Positions 1-8,357 of a DNA stretch of 64,000 bases are shown one piece after another. Positions within the stretch are counted from its first letter, which is position 1; every line of letters starts with the position of its first letter. The translations under genes and the position numbers were made by a program. The stretch comes from Andalucia godoyi (taxonomy: Eukaryota; Discoba; Jakobea; Jakobida; Andaluciidae): contig VRVR01000058.1 of NCBI GenBank assembly GCA_009859145.1, forward strand, positions 109,382-173,381. Direction: 5' to 3'. The notes below the pieces were generated by a model. It was given only the letters and a program-made list of their open reading frames with translations, made no database searches and was not told the DNA's origin.

Positions 1-2
1 CC

Positions 3-1256
3 ACGCTTTCTCGTGTTACATTTGCGGAGGCGGTTGAGCAGGTCCACATTTCTACGTCGTTGGAGCTGGCTAACGAATCCCGGATGCGAAGGGTCGAAGT
101 CCGCTTTGACTTTGTGTCATCTGAGGAGCGCGAGCGAATCCTTGCTGTCACAAATGAAGAATTGGAGGATGTTTTCCGAATGCAAGTTGTTCCAAGGCTT
201 GCGAATCTTGTGGATCGTGAGCTTAAACTGCGTGTAGCTAAGCCGGAGGCGGAGGACTTTGTCGTTCGTGTCAAGAAGACTCTTGCTGGCGGTGCAGATC
301 AGGATGCAGAGGAGGAGGGTGTTGAAGATGCAGGCGAGGAAACCACTGCCACCAAGACCAAGCAGCCCAAGGAGGATGACGGGGACGTCGACGACGACGA
401 AGAAGAGGAGGACTCGGATTCTTCTTCAGATGACTCGGATTCCGATTCCAGTGGCGATTCTGATTCTGATTCTGAAGGAGCTGACAAAACGGCACCGACG
501 AAGCAGACGGATTCCTCAGCTAAAGCGTCGCGGCCTACTTCGATGGTGGACGATGCCGAGGAATCGCACAAAGAAAAGGCTGCGAGTGTTCTTTTGCGCA
601 AATACGCATGCCTTGCAGATTTCAGTTTTTCAAAGGAATCGTGCGTTGTGGTGATGCGAGTTCAAGCGTCTCATCGCAAGATTCTGATGCAGGGGCTTGT
701 CGAAAAGGTACTGCTTGCGTCTTTTATTCGTCAGACAAGGGGAATTTCGCGGGTGACATCCTCCACAGAAGAGATTGGCTGCGATGGCGACGCAATCTCT
801 GCGGTGTGGGAAGCCATCTGCCCTGCACTGGAGGGCGAAGCTGACGGTGCCGGCATCAAGGTGGATCTTGAGAAGTTGTACTGCAATGACGTTGGGACCG
901 TGTTGAAGGTGTATGGAGTCGAGGCGGCCCGTCGTCTTCTTCAGAAGGAGCTGGGGCTGGTGTTTGATGCTTATGGTATTCCGGTAGATCAGCGCCACCT
1001 CGCCATCATCGCGGACTACATGACCCTGTACGGAAACTATCGCCCGATGAACCGCATCGGCATGGTATCCAATCCATCGCTGTTCACTCGTGCCAGTTTC
1101 GAAACCACAATCAAGTTTATTACAGATGCCGCCATTAAGGGAGGTTCGGACTCGCTCGACGGCCCTTCAGCCCGCATTGCCACGGGCCAGGTCATCCGCG
1201 GAGGAACCGGGTGCTTTGATCTGATGGTCCCTCTCCGTGAATACCAAACAGCGTAG
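3..1256 (+). CDS. RPA1: DNA-directed RNA polymerase I largest subunit, C-terminal part (5' end outside window)
   Basis: C-terminal part of the Pol I largest subunit (RPA190/POLR1A), which transcribes rRNA in the nucleolus. The frame is open from base 3, so the gene starts upstream of the window. Roughly residues 95-165 of the visible part form a long acidic, serine-rich insert, common in this jaw region of Pol I. The clearest family signature follows: a VLKVYGVEAARRLLQKEL block, then AIIADYMTLYGNYRPMNRIG and a final FETTIKFITDAAIKGG...GTGCFDLMVPL, the conserved end of RNA polymerase largest subunits (Rpb1 domain 5). Pol I rather than Pol II or III is inferred from the acidic insert and the absence of a heptad CTD. 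The stop is TAG at 1254-1256, followed by a T-rich stretch. No intron is visible. Confidence 0.93.
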   Translation, partial: TLSRVTFAEAVEQVHISTSLELANESRMRRVEVRFDFVSSEERERILAVTNEELEDVFRMQVVPRLANLVDRELKLRVAKPEAEDFVVRVKKTLAGGADQDAEEEGVEDAGEETTATKTKQPKEDDGDVDDDEEEEDSDSSSDDSDSDSSGDSDSDSEGADKTAPTKQTDSSAKASRPTSMVDDAEESHKEKAASVLLRKYACLADFSFSKESCVVVMRVQASHRKILMQGLVEKVLLASFIRQTRGISRVTSSTEEIGCDGDAISAVWEAICPALEGEADGAGIKVDLEKLYCNDVGTVLKVYGVEAARRLLQKELGLVFDAYGIPVDQRHLAIIADYMTLYGNYRPMNRIGMVSNPSLFTRASFETTIKFITDAAIKGGSDSLDGPSARIATGQVIRGGTGCFDLMVPLREYQTA

Positions 1257-1754
1257 ACTGGGAACGGCGACTGCGACTGCGACTGCAATTGTTGTGTACA
1301 ACGCTCTTTTTTTTTTTCTTTTTTCTTTTTTGGGTTGAACAGCGGTGTACCGTTGGCAAGCTTCTGAACTGTTCTCATCGTTTTTTTTATTTATTTCGTT
1401 TTCCTCGTCGTAACTAAATAAAAACGAAGTCTCCCCTCTCTTCCGCGATTTCGCGTTTGCTTGTTCTAATATTTTCGTCTTGATTTGGTTATCGTCATCG
1501 TCCACAATTCGGAGTCGTTGAGAGTCCACATCATCGATTGCTGTATAACATATATTTTTTTGTTGCAATTTTGTACCAATATTCACTGAAGAATAAAGGC
1601 TCTGTGATGTCAACCTGGTGCTTCCAGTGAAATAACAAAAACAATTTTTACGAGACTGCCTATGGGGTATTAGGATCAATGGGTTCTGGAGATTCGACTG
1701 GAGAATGAAATTCACGGCCCTGATCGGTTGGTGGAGACGTTATCGAGTGGAAGG
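1257..1754. other. Intergenic region downstream of RPA1
   Basis: About 500 bases without a supported gene. It holds T-rich runs, an AATAAA-like sequence near 1417 that may serve RPA1 polyadenylation, and AT-rich sequence leading into the transposon relic. Confidence 0.5.
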
Positions 1755-2276
1755 TCATGGGAGTGCTGTCACCATCATTGACAGCATCTTCTTCGGCCAG
1801 TGATGGCACAGACGGATCGATATCATCCTCAAGCGACAAAAGAACAGTGTAATCTTCTGAGATATGAATGCGATTTGCGGTAATGTATACATCCCCGTAT
1901 TAATGCTGCTCCATTTCACAGAGTTGACAGCATCTCCAGATTCCGTCTCGTCGTCCACGGAAGGCAGTTCCTCTAGCACGTCATCGTCCGTGGAGTCTGC
2001 AGGAGACAGCGGAGTGCTAGCTTGAGAACATGTCGACTGCCGTTTGGGAAGAGAGTGAATTCGCGGAAACACGTTATTGAAGAAGAGATTCAACATATGA
2101 GTGTGGCAGCCAGCAAACTGGATAGATGGATACTTCTCCTGTGCGAGCCTCCACATTCTCTTCATAACACTAGTGTTGTCAGTAGTGACAGCAACAACTT
2201 GCTGAGATACTTGTGCAGCAGCGATTGACCTGTCAAGTAATTTCGCATAATACTCTCTGTCTTTGGACGCATGCAA
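1755..2276 (-). pseudogene. hAT transposase fragment (DUF659 region), degraded
   Basis: A 173-codon open stretch. Its first ~75 residues look like the catalytic-core start of hAT transposases with DUF659: SKDREYYAKLLDRSI, then VVAVTTDNTSVMKRMW (the second catalytic Asp in TDN), then GCHTHMLNLFFNNV, the usual GCxAHxLNLLxxD block. The same blocks occur in the better-preserved hAT gene at the right edge of the window (VTDNCNTMKKVW, GCAAHITHLLLKD), so it is a diverged member of the same superfamily. The BED finger, the N-terminal half and the C-terminal dimerisation domain are missing, and the last ~60 residues look frameshifted. At its 5' end it runs directly into a Fanzor-like fragment in another frame. 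Interpreted as a dead relic. Confidence 0.75.
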
Positions 2277-2545
2277 TCTCGATCAATCTGCGAGCTGCAC
2301 GCGGGACATGCAAACACTTTTATGCTTCCGTCTTGACGTGCATGGATCTCACCGCAGCGCCCGCACGGTTTGGACGTGTACTCCGCACCGAGCCACTTTC
2401 TCAGCGTGACACGTTGTTCCTGAGAAGGATGCATTTTGATTCTGACGGCCCTAGCAGTAGGTGTAGTGACACGTGGTCTCTTAGGAGGTTTGCGGGACCT
2501 AGGAGGCCCTGTATCGAGCGGCGTAGGCGTAGGCGAATGCGTCAT
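2273..2545 (-). pseudogene. Fanzor/TnpB-like nuclease relic: N-terminal motif joined to C-terminal zinc ribbon
   Basis: Translation from the ATG at 2545 gives a Pro/Arg-rich, NLS-like leader (residues 1-32), then VRIKMHPSQEQ and RVTLRKWLGA (residues ~34-54), which is the N-terminal motif of TnpB and eukaryotic Fanzor proteins. It is followed at once by TSKPCGRCGEIH...VFACPAC...QIDRD (residues 58-90), the OrfB zinc ribbon with C61, C64, C80 and C83 and the Asp of the last RuvC block. The few hundred residues between these two ends (the RuvC core) are absent, so this is an internally deleted, non-catalytic copy. The expected NAARN-type ending is replaced by hAT sequence in another frame at ~2275. 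Fanzor rather than TnpB is inferred from the eukaryotic setting and NLS-like leader. Confidence 0.75.
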
Positions 2546-2751
2546 CCCAGCGCACTCACGCCCATATTTGAATTAAAAAAGTGAAACCAACGAATGATAG
2601 AATAGATGGCTACGGATGCTGCGTTAAAGAGTGTCGAAAATGCGGAGCCTGTGTCGCAGGCTGAATTTTGGCCGAGCGTGCGTAAGCACGAATTCCCTGT
2701 GAAGCAAACGTGCTCGTGTCGGCCAGTATCGACCGTGTCTGTTTATGGATA

Positions 2752-2791
2752 CTTCCGAATGCATGACAATTTCGTGTCATTATTCAACGGC
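2752..2791 (+). repeat. Dispersed repeat, copy A (35 of 40 bases match copy B)
   Basis: These 40 bases match 47160-47121 on the minus strand at 35 positions by eye. Both copies read YFRMHD..VSL.NG in one frame, and several differences are synonymous or single-residue changes, which suggests a shared coding ancestor. Copy A lies inside a 111-codon open frame (2606-2941) that I do not otherwise recognise and that overlaps the OGG1 start. Confidence 0.5.
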
Positions 2792-2924
2792 GAAGGATCT
2801 ACCGCGGTGGCTCAGCAGCAGAAAATGGACACCAGCCTTCCCGTCGTATTTCGACGTCAGATTGACCACGACGGTGTGAGCCGAACCTTCGTTGACAACA
2901 TAAATCTGCCAACCGTTTGTCGAC

Positions 2925-4316
2925 ATGTCACTGATGGCTGAGGTCATGATGAAGGCTTCGAAGCGGTTTCTCTTGCATTCTGTGGCTGCGCGGCCTTCTC
3001 TATGGACACCGCTCAATGTGGATGCTCGGGAGCTTCGTCTCGAATCGACGCTGTTCGGCGGTCAGTGTTTTCGCTGGAAGCGCACTGCGCATCCTTCTAT
3101 CTACGTCGGCTGGGTTCTGGACCAAATGATTGCGCTCGAAGAAACAGGATCCAATGTGTATTTCTGTGCCATCAGCCCTGGTGATCGGGCCATGCAAAGC
3201 CAGCTTCCATCTCTGCCGTCTCCGCCGTCGCCACCGACCCGGTCGCCGACTGCAGAAGCGACGGCAAGACTTTTGCGAGCGTATTTTCAGCTTTCGTTTC
3301 CGGTGCAAAAGCTCGATGCAATGTTCTGCGATCGCGATCCAAAGTACTTTTCGTCTGTTTCCTCGAGGTTTTCTGGCACCCGGCTGTTGGATCAGGATCC
3401 TTTTGAATGCCTGGTGTCGTTTATCTGCTCAGCCAATAACAACATTACGCGCATTGTGCAAATGATTGAAAAGCTGTGTGTCGAGTTAGGAGAGTTGCGT
3501 GCTGAAGTGGCTGTCGCCATCGGTGGTGGTGGCGACGGCGGCGGCGGCGGCGCTAACGTCGGTGATGCAGATGCGTCGGTGGTGAAGCTCTATTCATTTC
3601 CGTCGATTGAAGCCCTGCGTCAGTGTTCCGAGCAGAATTTCCGGTCGTGGGGCATGGGCTATCGTGCAAAGTCCATTAAAGTGACAATCGACATGTTGTG
3701 CGACAACAATTTCTTGCTGTTCAGGCAGCTATATGCTTTCAAGGACCCATCGTCCCTGATGGTCTCGTCATTTTCAAATGTGCTGCGTCGCCAGTTCCCA
3801 CTCGCAAACGATGAGAAGTCCGAGTTCTTGACGTCTTTCACCGAAACCCAGAGCCGAGTTGGGTTGAATGCAATGTCGTCCGCTCTTCTTGAAAATCAGG
3901 ACTCCGAGCGCGTTGCGGATATCGACGCACAGGATAATGCAGTGCTTGACTTTCTGATGCAGTTCCGGGGTGTCGGCCTGAAAGTTGCGTCTTGTGCAGC
4001 GCTGTTCTCCCTTCACCGACATTCAGTTGTTCCCGTGGACACACACATTTGGCAGGTCTCCACGGCAAACTACGTGACGTCTCTTCGAAACAAGACATGC
4101 AATGAGAAAACCGTGCGCGTTGTGCAGAGTGCATGGCGCAGAGTTTTCGGTCCGATGGCCGGCTGGAGCCAAATGATCTTGTTTGCGAATCGATTAAAGA
4201 TCTTCAACAGTCGCTCTGCCGAGCCGTTGAGCATGAGTGCTGCGGACGGCAATGTTGCTGCATCCACTCCCGTTCCTGCAAGAAAAAGGTCTCGCATAGT
4301 CGAACCACCAATCTGA
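2925..4316 (+). CDS. OGG1: 8-oxoguanine DNA glycosylase/AP lyase (OGG1 family)
   Basis: A bifunctional base-excision-repair enzyme that removes 8-oxoguanine and nicks the abasic site. The N-terminal OGG_N domain shows LFGGQCFRWKR (residues ~45-55). The helix-hairpin-helix domain has DPFECLVSFICSANNNI (the SSNN-type segment) and then GVGLKVASC...VPVDTHIW, with catalytic Lys353 and Asp372. Their spacing of 19 residues equals that of human K249 and D268. At 463 residues it is longer than the usual ~345, because of a Gly-rich insert (~residues 197-216) and a ~70-residue insert before the HhH motif (~275-340). The start at 2925 is the first ATG; in-frame ATGs just downstream (2934, 2946, 2949) are possible. 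The C-terminus is basic (KRSR), possibly a nuclear signal. Confidence 0.92.
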   Translation: MSLMAEVMMKASKRFLLHSVAARPSLWTPLNVDARELRLESTLFGGQCFRWKRTAHPSIYVGWVLDQMIALEETGSNVYFCAISPGDRAMQSQLPSLPSPPSPPTRSPTAEATARLLRAYFQLSFPVQKLDAMFCDRDPKYFSSVSSRFSGTRLLDQDPFECLVSFICSANNNITRIVQMIEKLCVELGELRAEVAVAIGGGGDGGGGGANVGDADASVVKLYSFPSIEALRQCSEQNFRSWGMGYRAKSIKVTIDMLCDNNFLLFRQLYAFKDPSSLMVSSFSNVLRRQFPLANDEKSEFLTSFTETQSRVGLNAMSSALLENQDSERVADIDAQDNAVLDFLMQFRGVGLKVASCAALFSLHRHSVVPVDTHIWQVSTANYVTSLRNKTCNEKTVRVVQSAWRRVFGPMAGWSQMILFANRLKIFNSRSAEPLSMSAADGNVAASTPVPARKRSRIVEPPI

Positions 4317-4513
4317 TTACGGGTTCCGTCTCCGATTTTCATTATTTTTATTTCTTGATCCCCTCCTTCTTATTTATTTACTGATATGAGATGCTGTACT
4401 GTACATGTGTTTTTTTTTAAAATGTAAGGGTAGACAGAACCAAATTACCCAAGCCCCTGCTATGTTCGTTTCTCACTCTACACCATTTTCAAGGGTTGCT
4501 GCTATTGATGTTG

Positions 4514-7345
4514 CTATTGCTGGTGCTGGTGCTGCTGCATTTGTCGCATCAGCGCACCCCATTTCTTGATTCCCGGAAGCTGTACCGCTGTTGGAGACAC
4601 CGAGCGGCCACCTCCCGCTGCCTGCGCAAAGCCGACTGCATCTTGAAACGAAAATGTCTTTCTCGCCGGAAAATGGAGCGAAACGACGTTTCCAGCGTTC
4701 CACCCGCTCAGACCGCCGCCACTTGCTGAAGGAGGACTGACAAACGGTAGAGTCAGCGGCTGGCCGCAGGCTGCCGCTACGTCATTAAGGCCCGCCTGGA
4801 GAGGATTCCGTCCCTGTTGAGAAAGCAGTACCGGCCTCCTTTCCACGTCGCTTAGCTCCAGTTTGCGTGAGCCATCTTCTTCAAAGACGTCGAACGCGGG
4901 ATCCGACATGTTCCCATCGGCATCAGCTATCTGCACAGAAGGATTCATCTTCTTCCACCGGATCAACTCCTTTTCTACGTTTCTCATTTTCTCCCGCATC
5001 TTCTTGTAGGTTAGCATTACGTCCTTGACCTTGTCTCTCTCCTTTGCGAGCTGCAAGCGGTATCTTGTGATTTCTGCTTCGGCAATCGAGCGGATGTGCC
5101 TCTCGTGCAAGTACTTGTCTGCCAGAGCCTCAATTTCCGCCGCGAGCTTCAGCCGTTCGTCAGCTCGCGCTGCAGTCTCATCAAACGGAACGGCTAGTGG
5201 AGTCGGTGACCCATTCGACCCCTCTGTACCCGAGTTCATCGCAGAGAAGGCAGATTGCTGCGCCTTGTGCTGGACCGTAGCTTGACGAATCAGTGAACGA
5301 AGCTTTGCTCCCAGAGGACTCGCAATCGACTTTTGTGGGCTCGCTGTCCCATTATCACCACTGGGCTCCGCCTCGGACGCCGCGAGACTTCTTTCTGTCG
5401 GCCCGGAAACGGCTCCGGAGGCGGTTGCTCCATTGGCCGCTGCTGCTGCCATCAGAAGCGAGGCGAATCCGGACTTCCTTGCTGGGAGCGTCTTCTTCGG
5501 TGTCTCGTCCTGTTGAATCGGAGGAATCGGAGGAACCGCAGGAAAGACCGGGGACTTAGCGGCTTCACCGGCATCGTCTGCTGTGCCGTTCTCCTCTTTC
5601 TGTGGATTGGATGTACAAGCGATTGAGGTGGGTGTAGGAGAGGACGGAAGAGAATCGACTGCACAAGAGGGCGACACAATGTCGCGATTTGACTCGTTAT
5701 GACCCTTCACAATTTGGACGGCGACTGATGTTCCAAAACTCGGATCGATAGTAGAAATGGGAAAGAACGAGTGCATCCTTTCGCCTCCTTCCTTCACTGG
5801 CTCTCCGAAACCGTGGTCGCTGTCATTTCCAGCTTGTTGGACTCCTCCGACCATACTTTCACCTGCACCTGGACTTGATCGACTTGCCTGTTGCCCGTGT
5901 AGTTGCTGGTGCTGGTGCTGGTGCTGTTGCTGTTGCTGTTGTTGTTGAAGAGGGTGATGTCCTGCCGAGCCTCGCGGCATTGCGTTACCATTAGGACCGC
6001 TAGCACTGCTACTAGGGGAGGATGAAGAACTGACCAGGCCTGCAATGACGGATCCAGTTCTTCCATGCCGATTTAGCACAAACGAGCCACCACCGGACCC
6101 TTGGATTTTCCCGATTCGTTCCCGTTCTCGCTGCGCCAAGTATGCTTCAAAAATGTTCTCATCCGTGTTCATTGCCTTCTCCTCTATTCCAGTGAACCCG
6201 CAGTCCGCCACGACATGCTCGGCGGCGCCCGCAGCAGCCCCTACCGTCGGCGCCCGGACAGCGGGCCGCAGCACGACTGTTTTGAACCCGGGCATTGGTG
6301 CAACCTTTGGAGTTTGTGTGCTTCTGTCTCTTGATTTCGCGGCCATTTGTGCCTTGTACTCGTCGACGGCCTCCAGCCTTGTTCTGGAGATCAGGAGCTC
6401 ATACTCGACTCTGACCCGTTCCAGCGTAACCTCCTCGGCCCGTTCTCTCTCTCGAAACACGTTTCCTATGACCAACGCCGACTTTACGACTCCACTGACC
6501 GAGTCCTGCAGCCAGTCTCGATCCGCCGCAACATCCTCCAGCGCCTCCATTAACCGGTCTCCATTCACCGTAGCCTGCATCGTCGCCGCAGACAGCCGCG
6601 CTCGAGCCCGACCCCTATCCTTCAGCTTATCATCCAGGGCATCCATGTCGTACCTCTCTCCATTCTCCGTTTCAATCTGCTTCTCCAAATCATCACTGTC
6701 AACACTGTTATCGCTGTCATCATCATCGCCTCGCAAGTCCCCACTGTATCCACCAATACCACCACCACCTCTGTCCTCATCATCGTATTCCCACTCGCTG
6801 GCGTCCTCGCCATCCTGGTCTTGGTCCTGGCCCTGGACGAAAGCTCTATTTCCACAACCACCATCACTACTACGATGACGACTACTTTCCTTCTTGGCGT
6901 TCCTGCCTGCCTCCCTTCGTCGCCGGCGTCGTCGCTTCTGCTGCGAATCATCCGTTATACTACGCAACCGATGGATGATCGACAACACCTCAGCAGTCGT
7001 GTCTGCGCGCTGCGTGCTCCACGAATGCATCAGGTTCCGGTACTTTGCATTATGCATCGGCACGGAACTCGACACGCTCGGCACACCACCCCGCTCCTTC
7101 CACACTCCGCCTCTCCCACCGCCGACTGCAGTGTATCCCATTGCCGTGGCCGCCGCCGCCGCCGCCGACGACGACGAAGACGAAGACGCAGACAACGAGG
7201 CGGGTTTCAGCAGCGACGCCACATGATACGAGTGCACCGACGAAAAGGACCGCGGATCACCACCGGCGTGATACTGGAGACTCTGCGACGACGACCGTGG
7301 AACACTGCGGCCACCATGCACTACAAGCACATGCTTATCCTCCAT
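4514..7345 (-). CDS. Coiled-coil, low-complexity protein of unknown function
   Basis: About 943 residues from the ATG at 7345; the frame is open further upstream to 7684, but that part looks like untranslated AT-rich leader (hydrophobic, Phe-rich). No family is recognised. In order: Ser/Ala-rich start, a run of basic residues (~residues 143-165), a very acidic Gly/Asp stretch, a first helical coiled-coil segment (~255-370: MEALEDVAADRDWLQDSV... to ELLISRTRLEAVDEYKAQM), a disordered middle with a Gln/His run (CAG/CAC repeats near 5908-5950), and a second strong coiled coil (~745-820: EIEALADKYLHERHIRSIAEAEITRYRLQLAKER with KMREKMRNVEKELIRWKKM). It ends in Gln/His. The shape suggests a cytoskeletal or scaffold protein; that is inference. 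It converges on OGG1. Confidence 0.75.
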   Translation of the reverse strand: MEDKHVLVVHGGRSVPRSSSQSLQYHAGGDPRSFSSVHSYHVASLLKPASLSASSSSSSSAAAAAATAMGYTAVGGGRGGVWKERGGVPSVSSSVPMHNAKYRNLMHSWSTQRADTTAEVLSIIHRLRSITDDSQQKRRRRRRREAGRNAKKESSRHRSSDGGCGNRAFVQGQDQDQDGEDASEWEYDDEDRGGGGIGGYSGDLRGDDDDSDNSVDSDDLEKQIETENGERYDMDALDDKLKDRGRARARLSAATMQATVNGDRLMEALEDVAADRDWLQDSVSGVVKSALVIGNVFRERERAEEVTLERVRVEYELLISRTRLEAVDEYKAQMAAKSRDRSTQTPKVAPMPGFKTVVLRPAVRAPTVGAAAGAAEHVVADCGFTGIEEKAMNTDENIFEAYLAQRERERIGKIQGSGGGSFVLNRHGRTGSVIAGLVSSSSSPSSSASGPNGNAMPRGSAGHHPLQQQQQQQQHQHQHQQLHGQQASRSSPGAGESMVGGVQQAGNDSDHGFGEPVKEGGERMHSFFPISTIDPSFGTSVAVQIVKGHNESNRDIVSPSCAVDSLPSSPTPTSIACTSNPQKEENGTADDAGEAAKSPVFPAVPPIPPIQQDETPKKTLPARKSGFASLLMAAAAANGATASGAVSGPTERSLAASEAEPSGDNGTASPQKSIASPLGAKLRSLIRQATVQHKAQQSAFSAMNSGTEGSNGSPTPLAVPFDETAARADERLKLAAEIEALADKYLHERHIRSIAEAEITRYRLQLAKERDKVKDVMLTYKKMREKMRNVEKELIRWKKMNPSVQIADADGNMSDPAFDVFEEDGSRKLELSDVERRPVLLSQQGRNPLQAGLNDVAAACGQPLTLPFVSPPSASGGGLSGWNAGNVVSLHFPARKTFSFQDAVGFAQAAGGGRSVSPTAVQLPGIKKWGALMRQMQQHQHQQ

Positions 7346-7586
7346 CAATTGAGTTCGGCTCTCCGCAAGCCCATTCAGCACACCCCACAACCAACAGCAG
7401 AAAGAAATGACGGTTTGCAATTGCAAGGAAAGTGAATGCGCAGAAATATGGTAAGAGCTGTACAAATAAAACAAAAACATAAACAAAAACCAAAGAACGA
7501 AACGATGAAATAATGCAGGAAAAGTGGCAGTTTGGGATCGTGGGCTTTGGGCGCGTCCCTGCTGTAGATTCTGAACGGGAGGTGGA

Positions 7587-7724
7587 CTACGACTGACTGG
7601 AAGAGGGGTGCTTCGGGATCTCGAGATTTGGCTTGAAGACGTTGTGCACCAGCGACGCACCGCAGAGCAAGCTCCCAAGCGCAATGCTCATGAGCGCTAC
7701 ATACTGCCTCTTGGAAATCGACAT
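7587..7724 (-). CDS. UQCC6: UQCC6/BRAWNIN-like mitochondrial microprotein (DUF4516)
   Basis: A 45-residue protein. It has one membrane helix (VALMSIALGSLLCGASLV, ~residues 9-26) followed by VHNVFKPNLEIP, which matches the DUF4516 signature of BRAWNIN/UQCC6 (helix, VVH, two residues, aromatic, R/K-P-D/N-L-x-IP). In animals this inner-membrane microprotein is needed for assembly of respiratory complex III. It is shorter than the ~70-residue human protein, lacking the charged C-terminal tail. The ATG at 7724 is preceded by a purine-rich AGAGAAA leader, and the stop is TAG at 7587. It lies just upstream of the coiled-coil gene on the same strand and is an independent gene by all appearances. The homology was judged by eye. 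Confidence 0.72.
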   Translation of the reverse strand: MSISKRQYVALMSIALGSLLCGASLVHNVFKPNLEIPKHPSSSQS

Positions 7725-8230
7725 TTTCTCTTCCTTTTCCTCCCCCTTCTTCCTCCCCTTCCTCTCTCCTCTTGTTCTCTAGCACTGACAGAGTACGGAG
7801 AGTTGAGTGTGCGCAAAATGAGCAGCCCAAGAGCGCTGTGGTGGATTTGTCGCAACGCAGTGCATTACAGCAGTCAGAAAACGGGGATGGCCAGACTCTA
7901 GTCTCAACTCTCCGAGTTCCTGGATTTCTTTTTTACAGTCGATTCCTAGTACATTTTTGGCATTGCTCTGCTGCGGCTTCCGTCTGCACTGCACGGGCCA
8001 TGGCGAATCAATGCTGACCATCCAAATGCAGACTTGCATCGGAACCGAGTGTGAATCCCATTTTAGAAGGGGGAGACATGATGGGGACATCGGGATGGCG
8101 ATAGACTGGCGAGAAGGGGAAAAAAAAGGCGAACAGAAGGGCGTAGTCATGGCCCACTTGCTTGCCAAACGGTTCCGAGGCCCGTCGCTCCTTGAAGCTG
8201 AGCCCCAGAGGGCAGTGGTGCCACATTCAT
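7725..8230. other. Intergenic region
   Basis: Lies between the UQCC6-like gene and the next minus-strand gene. It contains a long pyrimidine tract just above the UQCC6-like start (7730-7780 on the plus strand) and short open frames that look random. No supported gene. Confidence 0.45.
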
Positions 8231-8325
8231 CTACTGTTCATCGTTGCTTGGTTCGGCGGGCGATTCGTTCGGTGGTGCTTGTGGTGACAACGGAATATCC
8301 GAAATGTCCTGATCCTCGGCAGTTT

Positions 8326-8357
<32 letters not shown>

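Noticed and set aside
299-601. Antisense acidic/Ser-rich frame within RPA1
   Set aside because: It is a mirror of the acidic repeat codons (GAC/GAT/TCT) of the real gene.
2606-2941. A 111-codon plus-strand frame before OGG1
   Set aside because: It overlaps the OGG1 start, is not recognisable as a whole, and the only supported signal in it is the short dispersed repeat at 2752-2791.
7346-7684. Upstream extension of the coiled-coil gene with a hydrophobic stretch
   Set aside because: The Phe/Tyr-rich stretch comes from AT-rich leader-like DNA and overlaps the 3' end of the UQCC6-like gene; the ATG at 7345 is the more natural start.
7375-7830. 151-codon minus-strand frame covering the UQCC6-like gene
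   Set aside because: It is the wrong frame: the DUF4516-like signature is read in the adjacent frame, and this one gives Glu/Gly repeats and random sequence.
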